Assembly (NCBI GenBank): GCA_023395255.1 | Contig: JAEWZN010000003.1 | Coordinates: 400,564 to 464,563 of the forward strand | Length of the DNA: 64,000 nucleotides | Direction of reading: 5' to 3' | DNA from: Deferribacteres bacterium | Lineage (GTDB): Bacteria > Chrysiogenota > Deferribacteres > Deferribacterales > Geovibrionaceae | Shown here: one piece after another, positions 34,048 to 41,731 of the stretch | How the letters are laid out: each line of letters opens with the position of its first letter | Position numbering within the stretch: position 1 is the first letter of the stretch | The notes under the pieces: model-generated | What the model saw: only the letters and a program-made list of their open reading frames with translations | Database searches by the model: none | What the model was told of the DNA's origin: nothing | Made by a program: the position numbers and the translations under genes

Positions 34048-35184
34048 ATGAAAAAACTGGTCAAACTTTTAATTTCATGTGTGATGTTCACAGCTATGAT
34101 CTTTGCCGTAGTCGGCTGCGGTCAGGACAAAAAAGCTGAAACAACAGCCGCTCCGGAAGCAGCAGCGGCAGCCAAAACCTATGAATGGAAAATGGCTACA
34201 ACATGGTCGACAGGGATTCCCTGGCACGATACGGCTGTACACTTTGCTGAAACCGTTGAAAAAATCACCAACGGCCAGCTCAAAATCAAAGTTTTCCCCG
34301 ATGGCGCGCTTGTGCCCGCTTTCGAGGTGTTTGACGCTGTGAGAAACGGCGTTGTGGAAATGGGTCACGACTGGCCCGGCTATTGGAAAGGCAAAGATGA
34401 AGGCTTCGTTGCTTTCGCTTCTGTTCCTTTCGGTCTTAATAACATCGAATACTCCATATGGCTTATGGAAGGCGGCGGTATCGCCCTTGCTGATGAGCTT
34501 TACGGCAACTTCGGTCTTAAACCTCTCATGGGCGGTAACTCCGGCCAGGAGATGGGCTTCTTCACCAAAAACCCCGTTACTGATGTTAAACAGCTTTCCG
34601 GCATGAAAATCAGAACAGTGGGCTGGGCGGCAGACATCCTTAAAGAAATGGGTGTTTCCGTTACTCCGCTTCCCGGCGGCGAAATCTACCTCGCGTTTGA
34701 AAGAGGCGTTCTTGACTCAGCAGAGTTCTCAACTCCTTTCATCACTTACCCCATGGGCTTCCAGGAAATTGCTAAAAACGTAATGCTTCCCGGCTGGCAC
34801 CAGACAGGCGTACAGAACATGTTCACTGTAAACAAGAAGGCATATGATGCTCTTCCTCCTTACCTCCAGCAGGCTCTTCTTATAGCTTCCTATGAAACAC
34901 AGATGTGGGACATAGCAAGAAGCGAAAAGAAAAATGCTGAGGCTATCCTGAAATATCAGGCAGAAGGTGTGAAGTTCAACAAGCTTGACCCTGCTTCTCT
35001 TAACGAACTCAGGAAAACCACTGACGCTTACCTCGCGCAGCTCAGGGCGAAAAACCCTCTGCTTGATAAAATACTCGGCTCTCAGAACAGCTTCATAGAG
35101 GAATACTCTGTGTGGAAAGACCTCAGAGGCGGAGTTGCTGCTTTCCCGAAAGATCAGTATCTTGCGGGCAAACACTACGAATAA
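34048..35184 (+). CDS. dctP: TRAP transporter solute-binding lipoprotein (DctP/TakP-like)
   Basis: 378 residues from the ATG at 34048 with AGGAGGAAGT; a longer frame from 33958 covers the promoter. The signal sequence ends in a lipobox FAVVGC (Cys near residue 25), so it is probably membrane-anchored, followed by a poly-Ala linker. The mature protein has WKMATTWSTGIPWHDTA, VFPDGALVPAFEVFDAVRNG, MKIRTVGWAADILKEMG and LPGGEIYLAFERGVLDSAEF. The last is the Arg/Glu region of TRAP binding proteins. Neighbours point to lactate, pyruvate or another 2-hydroxy/keto acid as substrate. Confidence 0.9.
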   Translation: MKKLVKLLISCVMFTAMIFAVVGCGQDKKAETTAAPEAAAAAKTYEWKMATTWSTGIPWHDTAVHFAETVEKITNGQLKIKVFPDGALVPAFEVFDAVRNGVVEMGHDWPGYWKGKDEGFVAFASVPFGLNNIEYSIWLMEGGGIALADELYGNFGLKPLMGGNSGQEMGFFTKNPVTDVKQLSGMKIRTVGWAADILKEMGVSVTPLPGGEIYLAFERGVLDSAEFSTPFITYPMGFQEIAKNVMLPGWHQTGVQNMFTVNKKAYDALPPYLQQALLIASYETQMWDIARSEKKNAEAILKYQAEGVKFNKLDPASLNELRKTTDAYLAQLRAKNPLLDKILGSQNSFIEEYSVWKDLRGGVAAFPKDQYLAGKHYE

Positions 35185-35197
35185 TATATCAATCTGA

Positions 35198-35237
35198 CTG
35201 CATGGGGCGGCTCTGCCCGCCCTGTGCAGTTTTATTT
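35198..35237 (+). terminator. Attenuating terminator between dctP and dctQM
   Basis: A 13-bp stem (35198-35210 with 35217-35229; CTGCATGGGGCGG against CCGCCCTGTGCAG, two G-U pairs) with a 6-base loop is followed by TTTTATTTT. It lies inside the operon, 14 bases after dctP. It would let most transcripts stop after the binding protein and fewer reach the membrane subunits. Confidence 0.85.
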
Positions 35238-35322
35238 TCGGTCGGACTGTAAGCATCTTACGTATATGGAACAGGCGGTTAAAATCCGCACAGTATTGTT
35301 GCAGTCATTTTTCGGAGCATTT

Positions 35323-35823
35323 ATGGAAAAGTTAATCAAACTGATAGAATCAGTAACAGAGTGGGTGGGAAAGGTATTTTCTTTTTCCATTTATTTGCTG
35401 CTTGTGGTTGTTGTCTACGAAGTTATAAGCAGAAAACTGTTCGGAAAACCCACAGTGTGGGCATTCGACCTGAGCAACATGCTCTACGGAGTTATGTTCC
35501 TCATGGGCTTCGGCTACACGCTGAAGCATAAAATGCATGTAGGTATAGATATTATAACAGCAAAACTTAACCCGAAGGTTCAAGGGTGGATAGCTGCGGT
35601 GAGCTACCTCGTGCTATTCTTCCCTTTTATGATAATAGCTATTAAGGCCTCTTATGTTTTTGCTCTTCAGTCCTGGCAGGGGCTTGAGCGTGTGCAGTCC
35701 CCCTGGGGAGCACCTGTTTATCATTTCAAAACATTCCTGGCAGTGGGCTTTGTCTTCCTTCTTATTCAGGGGATAGCAGAATTCCTTAAAGCTGTTCAGC
35801 AGATCAGAGGTGTGAGAGCATGA
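35323..35823 (+). CDS. dctQ: TRAP transporter small membrane subunit
   Basis: 166 residues from the ATG at 35323 (GGAG upstream); longer frames overlap the terminator. Four membrane helices at about residues 17-37, 50-70, 88-108 and 130-155. Segments YEVISRKLFGKPTVWAFDLS and GYTLKHKMHVGIDII are the DctQ signature, including the conserved Trp/Asp and H-V-x-I/V-D. It overlaps dctM by ATGA. Confidence 0.92.
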   Translation: MEKLIKLIESVTEWVGKVFSFSIYLLLVVVVYEVISRKLFGKPTVWAFDLSNMLYGVMFLMGFGYTLKHKMHVGIDIITAKLNPKVQGWIAAVSYLVLFFPFMIIAIKASYVFALQSWQGLERVQSPWGAPVYHFKTFLAVGFVFLLIQGIAEFLKAVQQIRGVRA

Positions 35824-37145
35824 TGTCTCCTGAATTTTTATCGGTAGCGATGTTTGTCATCCTGCTTGTGGTTGTTTTCCTCGGACACCCCCTTGGAATA
35901 ACCCTCGGCGGGCTTGGTATTATTTTCGGAATTCTGGGCTACGGCCCCACGGCGTTTTTTATCCTTGCCAACAAAAGCTACGGCCTGATGACCAACTATG
36001 TTCTTGTGGCTATTCCGCTTTTTATATTGATGGCACAGTTTCTGGACAAGTCCGGTGTGGCGGACGAACTGTATGAAACGATGTATGTTGTCATGGGTTC
36101 GATCAAAGGCGGGCTTGCGCTTGCGACAATAGTCGTGTGTACCGTGTTTGCCGCTACAACTGGAATCGTCGGCGCTTCTGTTGTTGCTATGGGTCTTCTT
36201 GCCGCACCCTCCATGGTTAAGAAGGGGTACGATCTCTCGCTCACCGCGGGGGTTATCACTGCGGGCGGAACACTGGGAATACTTATTCCGCCGTCGATAA
36301 TGCTTGTTGTGTACGGCGGTCTGATAGGAATGAGCGTCGGCAAGCTTTTCATGGCCGCTGTTGTTCCCGGTCTTTTCCTTGCTCTTCTGTATCTTATCTA
36401 CGCTTTTATCTACTGCCAGGTTAAGCCCAACGCAGGCCCTCCTATCCCTAAAGAGGAGAGAATCCACACCGGAATGCAGAAATTTGTGATGATGTGCAAG
36501 TCTCTTTTCCCCCCTCTGTTCCTCATACTTGCTGTACTCGGAAGTATTTCCGCAGGTATCGCAACACCTACTGAGGCGGCAGGTCTTGGCTGTGTGGGCG
36601 CACTTATTCTTGCGTTTGCCAACCGCAGGGTTAACATCAAACTCTTTAAGGATGCCTCCTACGCCACATTGAAAATAACCTGCATGGTTATGCTTATCTT
36701 TGTCGGCGCAAACTTTTATACATCCATTTTCATGGGTCTCGGCGGAGGAGAAGTTTTCACTGACATTCTCTTCTCAGTCAGTGACAACAGATATGTGATA
36801 CTCGGCGTTATGATGTTCATCATCTTCCTTCTGGGAATGTTTGTGGACTGGCTGGGAATTCTTCTTCTCTGCGTGCCGATATTCACTCCCATAGCTGTAA
36901 ACCAGCTTGGTTTTGACCCGCTGTGGTTTGCGATACTTGTCTGCGTAAACCTCCAGATGTCGTTCCTTACGCCTCCTTTCGGCTATGCACTTTTCTATCT
37001 CAAAGGGGTTGCACCGGAAGGAATGGAACTCAGCCATATATACAAAGGTATTATACCTTTCGTACTGCTTCAGCTTATAGCGCTGATACTGTGCGTGGTA
37101 TTCCCCGACATTATCACATGGCTGCCTAACGCAGTGTTTAAATAA
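35820..37145 (+). CDS. dctM: TRAP transporter large permease
   Basis: 441 residues, about twelve helices. DctM signatures are LGHPLGITLGGLGI, VLVAIPLFILMAQFL, CTVFAATTGIVGASVVAMG, AGTLGILIPPSIMLVVYG in near form (AGGTLGILIPPSIM), GIATPTEAAGLG and the C-terminal FLTPPFGYALFYLKGVAP. It drives sodium- or proton-coupled uptake with DctQ and DctP. The glcD-like gene begins 13 bases later. Confidence 0.94.
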   Translation: MMSPEFLSVAMFVILLVVVFLGHPLGITLGGLGIIFGILGYGPTAFFILANKSYGLMTNYVLVAIPLFILMAQFLDKSGVADELYETMYVVMGSIKGGLALATIVVCTVFAATTGIVGASVVAMGLLAAPSMVKKGYDLSLTAGVITAGGTLGILIPPSIMLVVYGGLIGMSVGKLFMAAVVPGLFLALLYLIYAFIYCQVKPNAGPPIPKEERIHTGMQKFVMMCKSLFPPLFLILAVLGSISAGIATPTEAAGLGCVGALILAFANRRVNIKLFKDASYATLKITCMVMLIFVGANFYTSIFMGLGGGEVFTDILFSVSDNRYVILGVMMFIIFLLGMFVDWLGILLLCVPIFTPIAVNQLGFDPLWFAILVCVNLQMSFLTPPFGYALFYLKGVAPEGMELSHIYKGIIPFVLLQLIALILCVVFPDIITWLPNAVFK

Positions 37146-37158
37146 GAGTGAGGACAAA

Positions 37159-38532
37159 ATGCTTTCCAAGAGCCTGATAGCCAAATTCGCCGAAATAGCG
37201 GGTAAAAATGTCTGGACAGAAGAGGAGGATCTCATGTGCTACGCATATGATGCCTCCTTCGGCGAAATGTGCGTACCCGAAATTGTTGTTAAACCCGAAA
37301 CTACCGAACAGGTGGGCAGAATAGTCAGACTATGCTGCGAAGAGAATATTCCTCTCGTAACGAGAGGGGCAGGAACAAACCTCAGCGGGGGAACGCTGCC
37401 CATAAAGGGCGGTTGTGTGCTGCTGATGTCCAGGCTTAATAAAATTCTGGAAATAAACACAGAGGATATGTACGCAGTGGTTCAGTCCGGCGTGGTTACT
37501 GCTGATCTGGCTATGGCTGTCAGTGCGAAAGGGCTTCTTTATCCGCCCGATCCGGGAAGCATGAAAATGTCCACCATAGGCGGAAATGTCGCCGAAAATG
37601 CCGGAGGGCTCCGCGCTCTCAAGTACGGTGTAACCGGCGACTACGTTATGGGTACTAAGTTTTTTGATATTGAAGGAAACGCCGTGATAGCCGGTGGTAA
37701 AACCGTTAAAATGGTGACCGGCTTTAATCTCAGCGGACTGATGATTTCATCCGAAGGTCTGCTCGGCGTTATGACGGAACATACACTTAAGCTTGTGCCT
37801 CAGCCGCAGGCTTCGCGTTCGATGCTTGTTATTTATGATGACCTTATGAAGGCCAGCGTGACAGTGTCGGAAATAATCGGGGCGAAGATAACTCCTGCGA
37901 CTCTGGAGCTTATGGACAGGTTTACAATTAAGACTGTTGAGGAAGGAGCCAGAATCGGATTGCCCACCGATGCTGACGGACTTCTTCTCATAGAGGTGGA
38001 CGGCCACCCCGCAGCGGTAGAGGACGAATACGCCAAGATCAAAGAGATCTGTAACAAACTTGGCGGAAAAGTGCATATCGCTGAAACTCTGGAAGAGAGA
38101 GACAAACTCTGGGAGGCGCGCAGAAAGGCTCTCAGCAGCCTTGCGCGTCTTAAGCCCACGCTGATTCTTGAGGATGCCACTGTCCCCAGAAGCCGTATAC
38201 CGGAGATGATGCAGTGTATCAAAGACATCACCGTTAAGTATGATCTTACGGTGGGAACCTTCGGTCATGCCGGAGACGGCAACCTTCACCCCACAATCCT
38301 TACCGATAAAAGGAACAAGGATGAGATGATAAGGGTGGAGAAAGCCATTGACGAAATATTCGCCTCAGCCCTTAAGCTGGAAGGAACAATTAGCGGCGAG
38401 CACGGAATAGGTTCGGCAAAGGCAAAGTATCTTGAGAGCGAGGTCGGGGCCGGAACAATCCGCTTTATGAAAAAGCTGAAAGACGGCCTTGATCCGAAAA
38501 ATCTTCTTAATCCTCACAAAATGGGGCTGTAG
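37159..38532 (+). CDS. glcD: FAD-linked D-2-hydroxyacid dehydrogenase (GlcD / D-lactate dehydrogenase type)
   Basis: 457 residues. The PCMH FAD-binding domain spans about residues 35-215 with PLVTRGAGTNLSGGTLP, YPPDPGSMKMSTIGGNVAENAGG and YGVTGDYV. The C-terminal FAD-oxidase domain has GTFGHAGDGNLHPTIL near residues 372-387 and GEHGIGSAKAKYL. It oxidises D-lactate or glycolate, passing electrons to the Fe-S partner encoded immediately next. The TRAP uptake genes upstream and the L-lactate genes across the divergent promoter favour D-lactate. GAGGA lies upstream of the ATG. Confidence 0.9.
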   Translation: MLSKSLIAKFAEIAGKNVWTEEEDLMCYAYDASFGEMCVPEIVVKPETTEQVGRIVRLCCEENIPLVTRGAGTNLSGGTLPIKGGCVLLMSRLNKILEINTEDMYAVVQSGVVTADLAMAVSAKGLLYPPDPGSMKMSTIGGNVAENAGGLRALKYGVTGDYVMGTKFFDIEGNAVIAGGKTVKMVTGFNLSGLMISSEGLLGVMTEHTLKLVPQPQASRSMLVIYDDLMKASVTVSEIIGAKITPATLELMDRFTIKTVEEGARIGLPTDADGLLLIEVDGHPAAVEDEYAKIKEICNKLGGKVHIAETLEERDKLWEARRKALSSLARLKPTLILEDATVPRSRIPEMMQCIKDITVKYDLTVGTFGHAGDGNLHPTILTDKRNKDEMIRVEKAIDEIFASALKLEGTISGEHGIGSAKAKYLESEVGAGTIRFMKKLKDGLDPKNLLNPHKMGL

Positions 38533-39768
38533 ATGGATGAACTGTTAAAAGAGCTCCATGAGCTTGAGGAAATGATGCTCCAGTGCATGAAGTGCGGCAC
38601 GTGCCAGTCGGACTGCCCGCTTTACCGCACTGACGGAAGGGAATCATCGGTTGCGCGCGGTAAAATATCGCTGCTCCAGTCTGTATATGAAGGACGCATT
38701 GAGGACGCAGGCAGAATACTGAAACATCTGGATCAGTGTCTTCTCTGCACTAGGTGTCTTAAGGCGTGTCCCAGCGGCGTTAAAACCGATGAGATCTTCC
38801 TGCGCGGAAGGGAAGTGCTGCGCAAGATAAAAAAACTGCCCAAATGGCAGAAACTTATACTTAAAACTGCTATGGAAAAGCCGGAACTTATGGCCAGAAT
38901 GGCTCCGCTTATGCACATGGGGCTTAAGTTCGGCAGCAAAAAGGTTAAGGACGGAATTTACAGACCCATGATTCCGGGTCTGGGCGGAAGAAATGTTGTG
39001 GAGATCAAAAGTGAGGCCTTCGTAAAAAAATACGGCGGGCTTAACAGAGCCGACAATGAAATTATGCGTGTTGTATTTTACCCCGGATGTGCGGTAAACC
39101 TCATATACACCGAGTGGGGAACCGCTGTGGTGGAGGTGCTCAGGCACTTCGGTGTATCTGTTTATGTGCCGGAAACAAACATCTGCTGCGGAATACCTGC
39201 CGCCTCCATGGGCGAGCTTGAAATGTACAGAAACGCTGTTAACGCCAACTACGATGCTCTGGCAGAGTATAAGGACGCTGCATATATAATCACGAGCTGC
39301 CCCACATGCAGATACGGCTTGTATGAGATGGGTCCCAAACAGACAGGAGCAGAGTGCCCGCTGGAAGTTGTGGACATTCTGGTTTTCCTTGAGGAAATTC
39401 TCAACGTGAGGCTGCAAACCGGGGCAGAAGGCAGAAGCACAATCCATTTTCCCTGTCACTATCAGGACAGCAAAAAAGGTCTGGTGGAAAACTTTGTGCG
39501 CAGCAGCACAAACACTGAGTATATGAAGCTTGATAACCAAAGCTGCTGCGGTTTTGCCGGTACTTTCAGCATAAAATACTATGAGCGCTCAAAAGGTTTT
39601 TCACGTTCAAAAATTGAGGAAATGAAGGACAAAAAAACAGACAAGGTATACACCCCTTGTCCGGGCTGCGCCATGCAGCTTGCTGATGCTGCCGCGAGAG
39701 AGGGGCTTGATGCGGAAGTCACTCATCCTGTGACGGAACTTTATAATTTTATAAAAGAAATAAAATAG
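38533..39768 (+). CDS. glcF: Fe-S subunit partner of the D-2-hydroxyacid dehydrogenase (GlcF type)
   Basis: 411 residues, starting at the base after the glcD stop codon. Two 4Fe-4S motifs, CMKCGTCQSDCPLYRTD (residues 16-32) and CLLCTRCLKACPSG (near 72-85), precede two CCG domains: FYPGCAVNLIYTEWG...CCGIPAAS and HFPCHYQDS...CCGFAGTFSIKY, then CPGC. It carries electrons from the flavin of GlcD towards the quinone pool. It resembles the C-terminal half of the LutAB fusion in the same region. Confidence 0.92.
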   Translation: MDELLKELHELEEMMLQCMKCGTCQSDCPLYRTDGRESSVARGKISLLQSVYEGRIEDAGRILKHLDQCLLCTRCLKACPSGVKTDEIFLRGREVLRKIKKLPKWQKLILKTAMEKPELMARMAPLMHMGLKFGSKKVKDGIYRPMIPGLGGRNVVEIKSEAFVKKYGGLNRADNEIMRVVFYPGCAVNLIYTEWGTAVVEVLRHFGVSVYVPETNICCGIPAASMGELEMYRNAVNANYDALAEYKDAAYIITSCPTCRYGLYEMGPKQTGAECPLEVVDILVFLEEILNVRLQTGAEGRSTIHFPCHYQDSKKGLVENFVRSSTNTEYMKLDNQSCCGFAGTFSIKYYERSKGFSRSKIEEMKDKKTDKVYTPCPGCAMQLADAAAREGLDAEVTHPVTELYNFIKEIK

Positions 39769-39793
39769 TGTTCCACGCAAAAAATATATTAGA

Positions 39794-39817
39794 AAAATGT
39801 AATTTTTAATATATACT
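39794..39817 (+). promoter_or_regulatory. AAAATGTAATTTTTA motif with TATACT, upstream of the FadR-type gene
   Basis: AAAATGTAATTTTTAATATATACT lies 35 bases ahead of the regulator gene and ends in a good -10 hexamer. A nearly identical sequence recurs at 40607-40627 ahead of the next gene. It may be a promoter with a shared regulator site. Confidence 0.4.
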
Positions 39818-39851
39818 CTTTCAATGCTACTTACTGTTAAAGGCCGTGGAA

Positions 39852-40565
39852 ATGAAGTTTGAAAAGATTAGACAGAAAAAGATAAGTGACATTATCTATG
39901 AACAGATAAAGAAAATGATACTCACTGCGCAGCTTGCCCCGGCGGAAAGGCTTCCGTCGGAAAGGGAGCTTGCCGCGCAGCTTGGCGTAAGCCGTCCGTC
40001 ACTGAGAGAGGCTCTCCACAAGCTGGAGGCTCAGGGGTTTCTGACTCAGAACCACGGTGACGGAACCTACGTAAAATCCCTCACTTCCCAGACCATCGAT
40101 AAGGCTATGGAGGAGTTCATCAAGCGTGAGGATGCCATAGTCGACCTGATGGAAGTGCGTAAAATCCTTGAAACATGGGCTGCCAAAACTGCTGCCATGC
40201 GTGCCAGCGATGAAGAGATAGCCAATATGAAGGAGTATCTGGATGAAATGCGCTCAGCTCTTGACAAAGGAGAAGTGGGGCACATCCCCGATGCAAATTT
40301 TCACAACACAATATCATACGCCACCAACAACATACTACTGATCCACATTATGAACACAATATACCAGTGGGTGGAAAAGGTGAGCTATGAGGTTCGTTCA
40401 CGTCTTTACACTGATAATGAACGTTTTGAGCGGCTTTATCTCCAGCATCAGAAAATCTACGAAGGGATAAACGCCCGTGATCCGGAGGAGGCGTACAAGG
40501 CTATGCTTGAGCATATGGAATATGTTGTTGATGAAGTTAATGAAATAGTCAGAACTAATAAATAG
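39852..40565 (+). CDS. FadR-subfamily GntR transcriptional regulator (LldR/GlcC-like)
   Basis: 237 residues from the ATG at 39852, eight bases after AAAGG; a GTG at 39846 is too close to that site. The N-terminal winged helix has LPSERELAAQLGVSRPSLREALHKLEAQGFL (given in part) near residues 35-65 and HGDGTYV. The C-terminal all-helical FCD domain has LMEVRKILETWAAKTAA with the ligand/metal-binding Asp and His pattern (DANFHNTI, HQKIYEGI). Such proteins sense lactate, glycolate or pyruvate. Position at the end of the transport/oxidation cluster suggests it controls both the lut and dct-glc operons. Confidence 0.9.
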   Translation: MKFEKIRQKKISDIIYEQIKKMILTAQLAPAERLPSERELAAQLGVSRPSLREALHKLEAQGFLTQNHGDGTYVKSLTSQTIDKAMEEFIKREDAIVDLMEVRKILETWAAKTAAMRASDEEIANMKEYLDEMRSALDKGEVGHIPDANFHNTISYATNNILLIHIMNTIYQWVEKVSYEVRSRLYTDNERFERLYLQHQKIYEGINARDPEEAYKAMLEHMEYVVDEVNEIVRTNK

Positions 40566-40606
40566 TCTGATTCCGCAGGCCAACTTCTTTAGATAAAAAT
40601 CTGCAC

Positions 40607-40627
40607 AAAATGTAATTTTTATATACT
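40607..40627 (+). promoter_or_regulatory. Second copy of the AAAATGTAATTTTTA motif, upstream of the HD-GYP gene
   Basis: AAAATGTAATTTTTATATACT lies 76 bases ahead of the HD-GYP gene and shares its first 15 bases and the terminal ATATACT with the sequence at 39794-39817. Confidence 0.4.
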
Positions 40628-40703
40628 ATTTTTTATCATTATCCCTGCAAGCTGTGTTATTATCTGATACGGACAAAATAACTGTGCTTATGCGGGGTAT
40701 CTT

Positions 40704-41729
40704 ATGGATGACCATGACAGAAGACAGACTGTTCTCGTTGTGGACGATGTCCCTGAGAATATAGACATTCTCAGCAATATACTTAAACCTGAGTTCAGGG
40801 TTAAGGTAGCCATAAACGGGCGCAAGGCGATTGAAATTGCTGAAAAAGATCTGCCTGATATAATCCTGCTTGATGTTATGATGCCAGAAATGAGCGGCTA
40901 TGAAGTATGCCGCGCGCTCAAATCCAGTTTAATCACCCGTTCAATTCCTGTTATTTTCATAACCGCCAAAGGTGAGGTAGAAGACGAGTCTAAAGGTTTC
41001 AGTGCCGGAGGAGCGGACTATATCACAAAACCTGTGAGCGCTCCCATTGTACTTGCCAGAGTTAAAACGCAGCTTGCTATGTATGATAACAAACGCATGC
41101 TTGAAAACATGGTGCGCGAACGCACAAAGGAACTGCAGGAAACAAGGCTTGAGATAATCAGACGCCTTGGCTTTGCCGCTGAATATAAAGACAACGAAAC
41201 CGGAATGCACGTTATCCGCATGAGCAGATACTGCCAGCTTATCGCAAAGAAAATCGGCATGAAGGATTCAGAAGCTGAGCTTATACTCACCGCCGCCCCC
41301 ATGCATGATGTAGGTAAAATCGGCATACCTGATAATATACTATTGAAACCGGGGCCTCTTGATGCGGAGGAGTGGCGGCTGATGAAGGAACACCCCAAGA
41401 TTGGGTTTAAGATTATAGGCGGCCACAGGTCAGAGCTTCTTCAAACAGCCGCCACCGTTGCTCTTACGCACCATGAAAAATGGGACGGGAGCGGTTATCC
41501 GGACGGGTTAAAAGGGGAGGAAATTCCGATAATAGGGCGTATAGCGGCTGTTGCGGATGTTTTTGATGCGCTCACCAGTGTGAGGCCTTACAAAGCTGCA
41601 TGGAGCATAGAAAAGGCTGTGGATTATATCCGCAGCGAAAGCGGCAGGCACTTTGACCCCAGAATGGCGGAAGCCTTTCTGAAATGCATGCCGGATGTAC
41701 TGAGCATTAAAGAGAACTTCGGTGACTGA
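40704..41729 (+). CDS. Response regulator with HD-GYP cyclic-di-GMP phosphodiesterase domain
   Basis: 341 residues. A receiver domain (about residues 9-125) has VVDDVPENIDIL, phospho-acceptor Asp in ILLDVMMPEMSG near residue 57, and the Lys of YITKPVSA. A short coiled coil joins it to an HD-GYP domain (about residues 150-330) with HDVGKIGIPD and HHEKWDGSGYPDGLKG; the full HHExxDGxGYP-type signature indicates an active c-di-GMP hydrolase of the RpfG type. The stop lies 2 bases before the hybrid kinase gene, so the kinase is the likely phosphodonor. Confidence 0.94.
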   Translation: MDDHDRRQTVLVVDDVPENIDILSNILKPEFRVKVAINGRKAIEIAEKDLPDIILLDVMMPEMSGYEVCRALKSSLITRSIPVIFITAKGEVEDESKGFSAGGADYITKPVSAPIVLARVKTQLAMYDNKRMLENMVRERTKELQETRLEIIRRLGFAAEYKDNETGMHVIRMSRYCQLIAKKIGMKDSEAELILTAAPMHDVGKIGIPDNILLKPGPLDAEEWRLMKEHPKIGFKIIGGHRSELLQTAATVALTHHEKWDGSGYPDGLKGEEIPIIGRIAAVADVFDALTSVRPYKAAWSIEKAVDYIRSESGRHFDPRMAEAFLKCMPDVLSIKENFGD

Positions 41730-41731
41730 AA

